The notes under the pieces are model-generated. The model did not search any database. It was given only the letters and a program-made list of their open reading frames with translations, and was not told where the DNA came from. Below, piece after piece: positions 27,081-35,556 of a DNA stretch of 64,000 nucleotides. Within the stretch, counting starts at the first letter, position 1. Each line of letters begins with the position of its first letter. This DNA is from Nocardia cyriacigeorgica (GTDB lineage Bacteria > Actinomycetota > Actinomycetes > Mycobacteriales > Mycobacteriaceae), in assembly GCF_005863245.1 (NCBI RefSeq), contig NZ_VBUT01000002.1, positions 310,001-374,000 of the forward strand. Direction: 5' to 3'. The position numbers and the translations under genes are program-made.

Positions 27081-28172
27081 GTGGCGCACAAGGCGAGCGA
27101 CGAGATCGGGGCACACCCCGCCCGGGGGCGGCAGGGCCGTGTCCTTCGGCGGGCCGGGCTGGCGGTGTCCTTGGGGATCACCGCGATGCTCGTCTCGGGC
27201 TGCTCGATCGACAATGTCTGGCTGCGGTTCGGCTGGCCATCGGGCATCACGCCGCAGGCCACCCGCATGCGTGAGCTGTGGACCTGGTCGGTCGTCGCCG
27301 CCCTCCTGATGGGTGTGCTGGTGTGGGGCCTGACCTTCTGGACCATCGCCTTCCACCGCAAGAAGAAGGACTCGCCGGAGTTCCCGCGCCAGACCGGCTA
27401 CAACGTGCCGCTGGAGCTGACCTACACGGCGATCCCGTTCGTCATCATCGCGGTGCTGTTCTACTTCACCGTCGTGGTGCAGAACTACGTGCACGAGAAG
27501 GTCGACAACCCCGACGTCGTCGTGGACGTGACCGCCTTCCAGTGGAACTGGAAGTTCGGCTACCGCAGCGTGGACCTGAAGAACGGCTTCACCTACAACG
27601 GCATCGACACCGAGCGTGAAGCCCTCAACCAGGAACAGCTGAAGGCCTACGAGGAGCGCATCGACCCCGAGCACGGCCACCCGCAGCCGGGCCCGGTGCA
27701 CGGTAAGCCGGAAAACGACATCCTGTCCTACCTGCACTACGACAAGATCGAGACCATCGGCTCCAGCAACGAGATCCCGGTGCTGGTGCTGCCGACCGGC
27801 AAGACCATCGAGTTCCAGCTCGCCGCCGCCGACGTCATCCACGCCTTCTGGGTGCCGGAGTTCCTGTTCAAGCGCGACGTGATGCCGAACCCGAAGGAAA
27901 ACCACTCCGACAACGTCTTCCAGATCACCAAGATCGAGAAGGAAGGCGCGTTCGTCGGCCGCTGCGCCGAGATGTGCGGTACCTACCACTCGATGATGAA
28001 CTTCGAGGTCCGCGCGGTCTCGCCGGAGAAGTTCCAGGCCTACATCGAAGCGCGCGACAAGGGCATGACCAACGCCCAGGCGCTCGAGTCCATCGGTGAA
28101 TCGCCGGTGGCCACCTCCACCCGGCCGTTCAACACCGACCGCACCGTCAAGAGCGCGGCCGAGAGCAACTGA
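27081..28172 (+). CDS. ctaC: Cytochrome c oxidase subunit II (aa3 type)
   Basis: A 363-residue subunit II of the bcc-aa3 supercomplex, carrying the CuA centre that receives electrons from the cytochrome cc subunit. GTG 27081 is preceded by AGGAAGG. A lipobox-like LVSGCS follows the signal segment, so the protein may be a lipoprotein. Two transmembrane helices (WTWSVVAALLMGVLVWGLTFW and IPFVIIAVLFYFTVVVQ) precede the cupredoxin domain with its metal ligands: ADVIHAFWVPEF (His) and CAEMCGTYHSMM (two Cys, His, Met). It is followed at 13 bases by ctaF; the other oxidase genes are at 46299-50674. Confidence 0.97.
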   Translation: MAHKASDEIGAHPARGRQGRVLRRAGLAVSLGITAMLVSGCSIDNVWLRFGWPSGITPQATRMRELWTWSVVAALLMGVLVWGLTFWTIAFHRKKKDSPEFPRQTGYNVPLELTYTAIPFVIIAVLFYFTVVVQNYVHEKVDNPDVVVDVTAFQWNWKFGYRSVDLKNGFTYNGIDTEREALNQEQLKAYEERIDPEHGHPQPGPVHGKPENDILSYLHYDKIETIGSSNEIPVLVLPTGKTIEFQLAAADVIHAFWVPEFLFKRDVMPNPKENHSDNVFQITKIEKEGAFVGRCAEMCGTYHSMMNFEVRAVSPEKFQAYIEARDKGMTNAQALESIGESPVATSTRPFNTDRTVKSAAESN

Positions 28173-28185
28173 GGACTGATCTGAC

Positions 28186-28602
28186 ATGAAGATCGAAGCG
28201 CGGATTTTCGAACTGCTGACGGTGTTCTTCGTCATCGTCGGCATCGTCTACGGCTTCTTCACGGCACAGTCGCGCACCGGCGTCGAATGGGCGGGCACCA
28301 CCGCCATCGTGCTGACCGCGGGCCTGTCGCTGATCATCGGCACCTACTTCCGCTTCGTCGCCCGGCGCCTGGACCTGCGCCCGGAGGACTACGAAGACGC
28401 CGAGATCGTCGACGGCGCCGGCGACCTGGGCTTCTTCTCGCCCGGCAGCTTCTGGCCCATCTGCCTCGCGGCCGCGGGTTCGGTCACCGCGCTCGGCCTG
28501 GCCTTCTTCCAGTTCTGGCTGATCGGCATCGGCGTCGTGCTGGTCCTGATCGCCGCCGGCGGCCTGGTCTTCGAGTACCACATGGGTCCCGAGAAGCACT
28601 GA
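28186..28602 (+). CDS. ctaF: Cytochrome c oxidase subunit IV, actinobacterial type
   Basis: A 138-residue membrane protein with four hydrophobic segments (for example [52 protein letters not shown] and [18 protein letters not shown]). This is the small actinobacterial subunit IV that packs against the oxidase in the supercomplex. It lies 13 bases after ctaC and ends 10 bases before a strong hairpin, closing a two-gene unit. Confidence 0.93.
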   Translation: MKIEARIFELLTVFFVIVGIVYGFFTAQSRTGVEWAGTTAIVLTAGLSLIIGTYFRFVARRLDLRPEDYEDAEIVDGAGDLGFFSPGSFWPICLAAAGSVTALGLAFFQFWLIGIGVVLVLIAAGGLVFEYHMGPEKH

Positions 28603-28611
28603 GCTACGCGT

Positions 28612-28651
28612 GACGAACGCCCCGCCGGTTACGACCGGCGGGGCGTTCGTC
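28612..28651. terminator. Terminator of ctaC-ctaF
   Basis: Perfect 18-bp stem (arms 28612-28629 and 28634-28651) with loop TACG. A T-rich tail is weak (GTTCC). Confidence 0.85.
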
Positions 28652-28787
28652 GTTCCTGGGCCGAACCGGATACGCATCGGCTCGACCGTCCATGCGGAAC
28701 CGAGTCGCTCGACGGGTACATGTGGACGGCGAGCGGTATCGGCTGCGGACGCGACTCCGGCCGCGGCCGGAGTTGCTCAGCTCGGCC

Positions 28788-30065
28788 CTACTCCGCGGAT
28801 TCGTAGCGGAGGGCGTGTTCGGAGCGGCAGATTTCGTCGATGGTGGTGACGATGTCGCGGAGTTGTTCGGAGGGGAGGGAGGCGGGGCGCAGGCGGCAGG
28901 TGAAGGTGATGAGGCCGTGGTCTTCGGGGGTGAGGCCGCGGGCGGCTGATTCGGCGCGCAGGAAGTTCGAGCGGACGCCGTAGGTCATGGCGGAGATGAC
29001 GGTGAAGCAGCCGGTGCGTTCGCGGTGGCCGGCGAACAGGTCGTGCAGGCGGTAGAAGACCGAGGTGTAGCTCGACAGCGGGGCGAACACGCCGACGCGG
29101 TAGGCGGGGCCGCGTTCGGAGGAGCTGATGACGGTGTCGGCGAGGTATTCGGCGTCGCGCAGGGTGAGCACCTTCGGGGTGAGCATGACCGCGCCCGCGG
29201 CGGCATTGCGCACCGGCATGCCCGCACGCCCACCGGCGGCCGAGGCGATCACACCGAGCGATTTGCGGGCCCTGGTGCCGACTTCGCGGCGCGCGCGCAG
29301 CGACCGGGTGGGTGCGGTGGGGTAGAGGCTCGACCACTGGCCGAACCGCACGGTGCCCAACTGCACATGCCCGGTGCCCACCGGCCGCGACACCTTCAGC
29401 GGCGCGGTATCGACCCAGCGGCCCACCTGCAACACCGCCTCACCGGGCCGCGCGACCTGGCCGTGCGCGTACTCGACGAAGGAGTCGAAATCCAGGAAGC
29501 GGTGGGCGTTGGTGCTGAGCCAGCTGTGGTCCTTGTCCACCTCGACGGTGTCGAGCGTCAGCGCGGTGATGATGCCGGCCCGCCCGCCGGCGCCGAGGAT
29601 GCGGTGGAAGCGTTCGGTGTGATGGTCGCGCCCGCATGTGCCGATGCGCCCGTCCGGATCGACGTACTCGAGGTCGACGATCTGGTCGATGAACATGCCG
29701 TACTTGTGCGAGGCCGTGCTCACCCCGCCGACGGACGCGAATCCGCCCGCGGTGATATCGCGGTGGTCGCCGACGATCGGCAGACCGAGCCCGTGCGCGC
29801 CGAGTCGCCGGTCGATCTCGGACAACCGCGCACCGGCCTGCACCCGGACCGTCCCGCGCCCGAGGTTGATATCGAGCACCGAATTCATCCGGCGCATCGA
29901 CACCACGGCACGCTGATCGGGCACCGACACGCCGTCGTCGACCAGCTCACCACCGCAAACGGTGAGCGGTTCGGCGCGCTGACGCGAATCGCGTACGGTG
30001 CGAACGACATCCGCGGTGTCACGAGGGAGATGTTCTTCGGCGGCGACAGTGTGCGGCGTGCTCAT
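28788..30065 (-). CDS. FAD-binding oxidoreductase (PCMH/FAD_binding_4 type)
   Basis: A 425-residue flavoprotein. The N-terminal FAD domain shows VSMRRMNSVLDINLGRGTVRVQAGARL and GLPIVGDHRDITAGGFASVGGVS, the pyrophosphate-binding region of PCMH proteins, and later HHTERFHRILGAGGRAGIITALTL. The C-terminal half holds a substrate domain with no family match I can name. Such enzymes include DprE1-like and GlcD-like dehydrogenases; the substrate is unknown. ATG 30065 follows TAGCTT by seven bases. Convergent with ctaF. Confidence 0.8.
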   Translation of the reverse strand: MSTPHTVAAEEHLPRDTADVVRTVRDSRQRAEPLTVCGGELVDDGVSVPDQRAVVSMRRMNSVLDINLGRGTVRVQAGARLSEIDRRLGAHGLGLPIVGDHRDITAGGFASVGGVSTASHKYGMFIDQIVDLEYVDPDGRIGTCGRDHHTERFHRILGAGGRAGIITALTLDTVEVDKDHSWLSTNAHRFLDFDSFVEYAHGQVARPGEAVLQVGRWVDTAPLKVSRPVGTGHVQLGTVRFGQWSSLYPTAPTRSLRARREVGTRARKSLGVIASAAGGRAGMPVRNAAAGAVMLTPKVLTLRDAEYLADTVISSSERGPAYRVGVFAPLSSYTSVFYRLHDLFAGHRERTGCFTVISAMTYGVRSNFLRAESAARGLTPEDHGLITFTCRLRPASLPSEQLRDIVTTIDEICRSEHALRYESAE

Positions 30066-30072
30066 GGCACGC

Positions 30073-30078
30073 AAGCTA
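30073..30078 (-). promoter_or_regulatory. -10 box of a leaderless promoter for the FAD oxidoreductase
   Basis: TAGCTT on the minus strand, seven bases before ATG 30065. Confidence 0.5.
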
Positions 30079-30118
30079 ACCACAGCGCGCGCCCGCGTGC
30101 GCGCCCGATCCTCCCCGT

Positions 30119-31681
30119 TCATCGCCCCGGTGCGGGCAGCCGCCGACTGAACAGCACCGTTCCGCTCGCATCGCACAGATTCACCGTCAGCTCCCTTGAC
30201 CGGCCGTCGATCAGCACCTCGCCGAAATGCTGGTAGGCGCCGTCGAGCGGGGAGGTGTTGGGCTGCGGCGGGGCGTGCACGAACACCGCTTCCGGGCCGA
30301 AGGTCGGGTCGAGGGTATTGGGTCCGAACGCACCCGCGTTGAGCGGTCCGGAGACGAATTCCCAGAACTCGTCGAAGTCGGTGAAGGCCGCGCGTTCGGG
30401 GGAGTAGTGGTGGGCGGCGGTGTAGTGGACGTCGGCGGTCAGCCACACCACGCCGGTCACTCGATCGCGTTTGATCGCCGAGAGCACCTGGGCGATCTCG
30501 GATTCGCGGCCCGAGGGTGCGCCTGGCTTACCGTTGGCGGGGCCTTCGAACGCGGTCTTACCGTCCGGCACCACCACTCCCAGCGGCAGATCGTTGGCGA
30601 TGATCTTCCAGGTGGCGGTGGAGGCGCGCAGCCCGTCGATGAGCCAGCGGGTCTGCTGCGGGCCGAAGATGTTGCCGTCGGGGGAGACGTTGGCGCCATT
30701 GGTGTCTTTGTAGGTGCGCATATCGAGCACGAACACATCCAGCAGCGGGCCGTAGGAGATCGAGCGGTAGAGCCTGCCGTCGGCGGCCTCGTGCGGGTCG
30801 AGCGGGTTCCATTCGTGGAAGGCCTGCCAGGCCCGCGCGGCGAGGGTGTCCATATCGCGCTCGGTGTAGCCCTTGTCGGCGGCGATGGTGCCGCCGGGCG
30901 ACCAGTTGTTGGTGGTTTCGTGGTCGTCCCATTGGACCAGCTGCGCGACCGAGGCGTTGAAGCGGCGGACGTTGTCGTCGGAGAGGTTGTAGGCGTACTG
31001 GCCGCGGAATTGGTCGAGGGTTTCGGCGACGGCGCTCTTGGCCTCGGTGACGACGTTCTTCCAGACGCGGCCGTCGGGCAGCGGCACAGTCTCCTGCAAC
31101 GGACCGTCGGCGTAGACGACGTCGCCGGAGTGCAGGAACAGATGCGGGTCGCGGGCGGCCATGGTGGAGAAGATCTTCATGCCGCCGATATCGGGGTTGA
31201 TGCCGTACCCCTGGCCTGCGACGTCACCGGACCAGTGCAACCGGATATCGGCCGGTGCCAGCGGGGCGGTGCGGAAGACGCCGGTGAGCGGTTCGGAGGT
31301 GGCGCCGTCCTCGGCCTCCAGGGTGACCCGGTAGTGCACCAGTTGACCGGCGGGCAGGCCGGAGACGCGCAGGCGGCCGGTGCCATCGGAGTCCGGGGTG
31401 AGCAGCGGTCCGGTGAATCGTTTGGCGTCGGCGAAGGATTCGGTGGCCGCGGTTTCCACGATCAGGGTCGCCGGGCGATCCGACCGTGCCCAGAGCAGGG
31501 CGCCGTCGCTGCGCGGATCGCCGACGGCGACGCCGTGGGTGAGCGCCGGCCGCTGCCGGACCAGCGCGGGCCCCGCATCGTTCGAGCAGGCCGCCAGCGT
31601 GGGTGCGGCGATCAGGCCGAGCGCGGAGGTGCGCAGCAGGGCGCGCCGGGAGAAGCCGTTGTCGGGACGGAGCACAACCAT
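30119..31681 (-). CDS. phoD: PhoD-type alkaline phosphatase/phosphodiesterase, Tat-exported
   Basis: A 520-residue PhoD-family metallophosphoesterase. The N-terminus is a Tat signal (SRRALLRTSALGLIAA) ending in a lipobox-like LAAC, so it is probably a Tat-exported lipoprotein. After a fibronectin-like domain (HGVAVGDPRSDGALLWAR) come the metal and active-site segments: HSGDVVYADGP, QWDDHETTNNWSPGG, and WLTADVHYTAAHHYSP, with clustered Asp and His. It hydrolyses phosphate mono/diesters outside the membrane, useful under phosphate limitation. No PhoP box was recognised. Confidence 0.93.
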   Translation of the reverse strand: MVVLRPDNGFSRRALLRTSALGLIAAPTLAACSNDAGPALVRQRPALTHGVAVGDPRSDGALLWARSDRPATLIVETAATESFADAKRFTGPLLTPDSDGTGRLRVSGLPAGQLVHYRVTLEAEDGATSEPLTGVFRTAPLAPADIRLHWSGDVAGQGYGINPDIGGMKIFSTMAARDPHLFLHSGDVVYADGPLQETVPLPDGRVWKNVVTEAKSAVAETLDQFRGQYAYNLSDDNVRRFNASVAQLVQWDDHETTNNWSPGGTIAADKGYTERDMDTLAARAWQAFHEWNPLDPHEAADGRLYRSISYGPLLDVFVLDMRTYKDTNGANVSPDGNIFGPQQTRWLIDGLRASTATWKIIANDLPLGVVVPDGKTAFEGPANGKPGAPSGRESEIAQVLSAIKRDRVTGVVWLTADVHYTAAHHYSPERAAFTDFDEFWEFVSGPLNAGAFGPNTLDPTFGPEAVFVHAPPQPNTSPLDGAYQHFGEVLIDGRSRELTVNLCDASGTVLFSRRLPAPGR

Positions 31682-31759
31682 GGCGTCGACCTTGGCGCAG
31701 CCGAGGCAACGCAATATGAACGCGCGTCGTCGGCTGGGTCAACGGCTTCCCCAGCCGAT

Positions 31760-32527
31760 TCAGCGCGAGGCGAGCGTATTCAACCGGTGGCCGATCGCGG
31801 CGGTCCAATCCACCTGTCCCACCGTCGCGTAGTCGATCCACATGGTCCCGATGTCGTCGCGGCCCGCGGCGAGAAAACTGCCGCGTTTATCGGCTTCGAG
31901 GACGACGTTCATGCCGTTGTCGGAGGCGAGGAAGGTCAGCTCGAGTTGATTGATGCGCGGGAAGCGCGGGGAGGGACCGAATTCGATTTCCTGATAGAAC
32001 GGCAGCTGTTGCACGGCGCCCGCGATGCGCCCGGATTCGACGTCGGTGCTGTGGAGCGCGAAACCCCAGCGCAGGATGGCGTCGAGCACCGCCTGCTGGG
32101 CGGGGAGCGCGCCGACGGCGATGGGGTCGGTGTCGGTGGCATCCACGCCGCCGTCGAGTTCGACCACCGTGCGGACCGCGATGGCCGCGCCGGGTAGGTA
32201 GCGGCCGTTGTAGAACGTGATCGGAGTTTCCGTCGGAACCTGCAGCGCGAACGGGAATTCCAGGAAGGCGCCCGGCCCTACCTCGAAGCCACCGTGCAGC
32301 GGCAGTTGCGCGAAGGAGGCTTCACCGAGGGCTTCGCCGTCGCCGTATTCCACTTCCACCCGGGTCACCAGCTCCACGCCGACCCGCGACACGCGTTGCC
32401 GCGCCTGCCCGCCGCGCAACCGAACCACGCCCTGCACCACCCCGCCGGGTTGCACCCCGGTACCGAACAATTCGGTTTCCACTTCGGCCGCACCCACCCC
32501 GACCGACGCAAGCAACTTCTTGAACAT
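31760..32527 (-). CDS. Spo0M (sporulation-control) family protein
   Basis: A 255-residue protein from ATG 32527 (MFKKLLASVGVGAAEVETEL), a canonical Spo0M N-terminus. The arrestin-like beta-sandwich shows GGVVQGVVRLRGG, YLPGAAIAVRTVVELDGGVDATDTDPI, LPFYQEIEFGP and LELTFLASDNGMNVVLEADKR. Spo0M affects sporulation in Bacillus; in non-sporulating actinobacteria its role is unknown, perhaps membrane or cytoskeletal. It stands alone, 78 bases before phoD on the same strand. Confidence 0.9.
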   Translation of the reverse strand: MFKKLLASVGVGAAEVETELFGTGVQPGGVVQGVVRLRGGQARQRVSRVGVELVTRVEVEYGDGEALGEASFAQLPLHGGFEVGPGAFLEFPFALQVPTETPITFYNGRYLPGAAIAVRTVVELDGGVDATDTDPIAVGALPAQQAVLDAILRWGFALHSTDVESGRIAGAVQQLPFYQEIEFGPSPRFPRINQLELTFLASDNGMNVVLEADKRGSFLAAGRDDIGTMWIDYATVGQVDWTAAIGHRLNTLASR

Positions 32528-32739
32528 GACCGCGACTCTGCCATCTCGGGCTCGGCGCACCATTACCGATCGGTAGCGCTGTGATCGAGGTCATTCGGAC
32601 GAATCCGGCACGGGCTGCGGCGATTTCGAGGTGTTGACGGGAGTGCCGGACCGGAGCTGTTGCGGTGGCGTGCATCCGGGGCGGTACCGGCCACGGATGC
32701 GATCTCGGCGACGCCCACCCGTGCGTGGCTCTTCTACGA

Positions 32740-32776
32740 CGACGCCCCGCCCACCCGGAAGGTGAGCGGGGCGTCG
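32740..32776. terminator. Terminator downstream of plsC
   Basis: Hairpin with 11-bp outer arms (CGACGCCCCGC / GCGGGGCGTCG), a mismatch and a further 4-bp inner stem. It lies just past the plsC stop. Confidence 0.75.
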
Positions 32777-32787
32777 CAGACGAGGGG

Positions 32788-33513
32788 TCAGCTCGCGGCA
32801 GATTCCGGGATGCGGGTGGCCTCGGGAGCCGAGCCGGACGGCACACCCTTCTTCAGGCTGGCGGCGTAGACGTCGACGTACTCCTGGCCGCTCAGGCGCA
32901 TGAGCTCGTACATGACCTCGTCGGTGACGGCGCGTTCGACGAAGCGGTTGCCGCCCATGCCTTCGTAGCGGGAGAAGTCGATGGGGGCGCCGAACTTGAC
33001 GGTGACCTTGCGGCGGCGCCACCGGAACGGTCCGGGCGGGCTGACCTCGTCGGTGCCGATCACCGCGACCGGGATGACGGGGACGCCGGTTTCCAGCGCC
33101 AGCCGCGCCATACCGGTCTTGCCCTTGTAGAGACGGCCGTCGGGGGAGCGGGTGCCCTCCGGGTACAGGCCGACCAGCCGGCCCTGATCGATGAGTTTGC
33201 GGGCGGCGTTGAGGGCGTCCTCGGCGGCGCTGGCCCCGCTGCGGTCGATCGGGTACTGGCCGGTGCCGCTGAAGAAGAACTTCTGCATCCTGCCCTTGAA
33301 ACCGGGGGTGTTGAAGTATTCGGCCTTGGCCAGGTAGTTGATCCGGCGCGGGCTCATCAGGGGTGCGAACAGCCAGTCCGCGAACGAGAGGTGGTTACCG
33401 GCGAGGATGGCTGCGCCATCGGCGGGAATGTTCTCCACGCCCTCTACCGTGGGCCGGTTGTAGATGTGGATGAGCGGGCCGATCAGCACGTACTTCAGCA
33501 GCCAGTAGAACAT
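32788..33513 (-). CDS. plsC: 1-acylglycerol-3-phosphate acyltransferase (PlsC family)
   Basis: A 241-residue acyltransferase from ATG 33513 (MFYWLLKYVLIGPLIHIY), which aligns with the start I recall for mycobacterial Rv2182c; a longer start at 33552 is possible. Motif I is NHLSFAD (H-x4-D), motif III is YPEGTRSPDGRLYKGKTG, and the VPVIPVAVIGTDEV and AVTDEVMYELMRLSGQEYVD segments are near-identical to the mycobacterial protein. It acylates lysophosphatidic acid or a related lipid at the inner membrane face. Last gene of the leftward SRPBCC-ATPase-ROK run, 217 bases after the ROK gene. Confidence 0.93.
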   Translation of the reverse strand: MFYWLLKYVLIGPLIHIYNRPTVEGVENIPADGAAILAGNHLSFADWLFAPLMSPRRINYLAKAEYFNTPGFKGRMQKFFFSGTGQYPIDRSGASAAEDALNAARKLIDQGRLVGLYPEGTRSPDGRLYKGKTGMARLALETGVPVIPVAVIGTDEVSPPGPFRWRRRKVTVKFGAPIDFSRYEGMGGNRFVERAVTDEVMYELMRLSGQEYVDVYAASLKKGVPSGSAPEATRIPESAAS

Positions 33514-33730
33514 GACGTCCTTACCCCCGGGAGCGGGATCGTAGGCGGGCACCTCTCGGTTGCCGACTTTACCGCTGGACGCAGATCACATCCAAGCGCA
33601 GAGGCGAATCTCACCACACCGCGTCTGCTCGGTGCGGCCTGGTGCAGGGTGCTGTCGGGCCTGCCGTGACACCGGCCCGAGACCGGCGGCGGGACCGGTT
33701 CCATTTGCTGCGAGTGTGCTCGGCGCGTGC

Positions 33731-34741
33731 TCAGCGACTGGTGTGCGCGACCGAGGAGATGTCCCCACCGGGTGAGGCGAGGGCCGCGCGCGCCATCTCG
33801 GCGACGCCGATCATGCCCGCCGCCTCACCGAGTTGGGTGGTGCGGATGCGCGCGAGCGGCCGATGCCCGCGGCCGGTGAGCGCGGCGGCGTACTCCTCGC
33901 GGGCGTCATCGAGGAACAGCGGCGCCGAACTGCTCACCCCGCCGGCGATGACGACCAGATCCGGGTCGAAGATGTCGGCGACGAAGGCCAATCCGAGTCC
34001 GAGCCAGCGGGCGAAATCGGTCATGGCGCGCAGCGCGAGCGGATCACCGTCCTGGGCCGCGCCGGCGACTCGACGGCCGGTGAGCGAACCCGGATCCCGC
34101 AGCACCTCCCTGGCCAGCAACGACGGGCCGGGCTCGGTGGCGAGCAGTTCGATCGCGGTGTCGGCCAGCGCCGTGCCGCTGCAATAGCGCTCCCAGCAGC
34201 CGCGTTTGCCGCACGCGCAGGCGCGGCCCTCCGGAACCACCTGCAGATGCCCGAGTTCGGGTGCGATGCCGTGTGTGCCGCGATAGAGCTTGCCGTCGAT
34301 GAGCAGGGCGGCGCCGATACCCGTGCCGATCGCGACCAGCACCACGTTGTGCCCGCCCGCCGCCGCACCGAACCGGTATTCGGCCCACATGGCGGCATTG
34401 GCGTCGTGTTCCAGCAGCACCGGCAGGCCGAGCCGGTCGCTGAGCCGCTGCGCCACGGGCGCGTCCTGCCAGGGCAGATGCGGTGCGAACCGGACGGTGG
34501 TGTGATCGCCGTTGACGAAACCGGCCACCGCGAGCCCCACCGCGTCGATGCGATGCCGTCCCGCCAGTTCACGCACCGCCCGGTCGATCGCGTCCTCGAG
34601 GGCGCGCGCCGAATGCGGGGTGGGGGCCTGCACGGTGTCGAGCACCGAACCCTCGCTGTCGACCACCGAGGCACGAATATTGGTGCCGCCGACGTCGATT
34701 CCGACGGTCAGTGGGTGCGAACCCGCCGCCGGTGCGGTCAT
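33731..34741 (-). CDS. ROK-family sugar kinase (glucokinase-like)
   Basis: A 336-residue ROK kinase. Features: the phosphate-1 loop VGIDVGGTNIRAS, the EHDANAAMWAEYRFGA catalytic region, the second phosphate segment VLVAIGTGIGAALL, the sugar site APELGHLQVVPEGRAC, and the zinc-binding CACGKRGCWE of ROK proteins. Likely substrate glucose or a related hexose. The ATG overlaps the upstream stop by four bases (ATGA at 34738-34741), tying it to the ATPase operon. A sugar kinase in a lipid-like operon is odd. In Streptomyces the family member GlkA also has a regulatory role. Confidence 0.92.
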   Translation of the reverse strand: MTAPAAGSHPLTVGIDVGGTNIRASVVDSEGSVLDTVQAPTPHSARALEDAIDRAVRELAGRHRIDAVGLAVAGFVNGDHTTVRFAPHLPWQDAPVAQRLSDRLGLPVLLEHDANAAMWAEYRFGAAAGGHNVVLVAIGTGIGAALLIDGKLYRGTHGIAPELGHLQVVPEGRACACGKRGCWERYCSGTALADTAIELLATEPGPSLLAREVLRDPGSLTGRRVAGAAQDGDPLALRAMTDFARWLGLGLAFVADIFDPDLVVIAGGVSSSAPLFLDDAREEYAAALTGRGHRPLARIRTTQLGEAAGMIGVAEMARAALASPGGDISSVAHTSR

Positions 34742-35556
34742 GTCTTGATCGTCACGGGAATGCCGACGTAACGGGAGCGGGTGCGCTTGCCCTCGGGCGA
34801 TTCGGGGCGGCCGGACCGGGCCCCGGGCTGCGACGCGGTTCCTGTGCCGGTGTCGGAGTCCCGTGCGCCGGATCGCGTGCCGGCCCGCGGGCCCTGCGCA
34901 CCGGACCGGCCGGCGCGGGCGGCGGATCGGCCGGTCTCACCTGCACCTGCCGCTGGGTCCGCGTCGGGTGCGGGGGCACTGCCCGCGGGCGTTCCGCCGC
35001 TGCGGATGTCGTCGCGGACGGCGTCGGCGGGAGTGCTCGTGCGCGAGCGGCGGCGGCCGTCGGGCTTGGCTCGGCGGAGGCGGCTGCGCTCGGTGGGTGT
35101 GTCGTCGGTGGGTGCGCCGGGAGAGCCGGCACCGTCGACGAGATCGCCTGCGCCGTCGAAGGAACCGGCGCGCTCGGATTCGGCCTGCGAACCGTGCGCG
35201 GTCGCGCCCGGCGCCCGGGTGGCGCCCTCGGGCCGACCGTGATGACGATGCCGCACACCGGGTTCCGTGCCGTCGGGCATCACCGGTTCCACCGGCACAC
35301 CCGCCAGCGCCTCCCGCAACACCGTGACGATCGCGGTGCCGTGGTCGGCGATGGCCGAGAGCACATCGTGCTGTTCGCCGCGCACCAGCGCCGCCGCCGC
35401 GCACACCGGGCACCAACTGCAGTTGTCCCATTCGGGTTTGCCGTCCGCGGCCGCCCGGCGCAGCACCGGTTCGACCCGTTCCAGGACGGCTTCGGCGAGC
35501 AATTTGAGTTCGGCGGCGAATTCGGCGAGACCGTCGGGTTCGGCGGTGGCGGTCAC
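34738..35556 (-). CDS. Conserved actinobacterial protein with CxxCxxC motif and disordered basic tail
   Basis: A 272-residue protein. GTG 35556 overlaps the preceding stop in a GTGA. The first 110 residues look folded and helical (GLAEFAAELKLLAEAVLERVEPVLRR) and contain CSWCPVCAAAALVRGEQHDVL, a short Cys-rich motif that may bind metal. From about residue 115 the sequence is low-complexity, rich in Gly, Pro, Arg, Ser and Asp, and ends in RSRYVGIPVTIKT. Its place corresponds to Rv2183c in M. tuberculosis. Function unknown; conserved coupling to the ArsA-like ATPase suggests a partner role. Confidence 0.75.
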   Translation of the reverse strand: MTATAEPDGLAEFAAELKLLAEAVLERVEPVLRRAAADGKPEWDNCSWCPVCAAAALVRGEQHDVLSAIADHGTAIVTVLREALAGVPVEPVMPDGTEPGVRHRHHGRPEGATRAPGATAHGSQAESERAGSFDGAGDLVDGAGSPGAPTDDTPTERSRLRRAKPDGRRRSRTSTPADAVRDDIRSGGTPAGSAPAPDADPAAGAGETGRSAARAGRSGAQGPRAGTRSGARDSDTGTGTASQPGARSGRPESPEGKRTRSRYVGIPVTIKT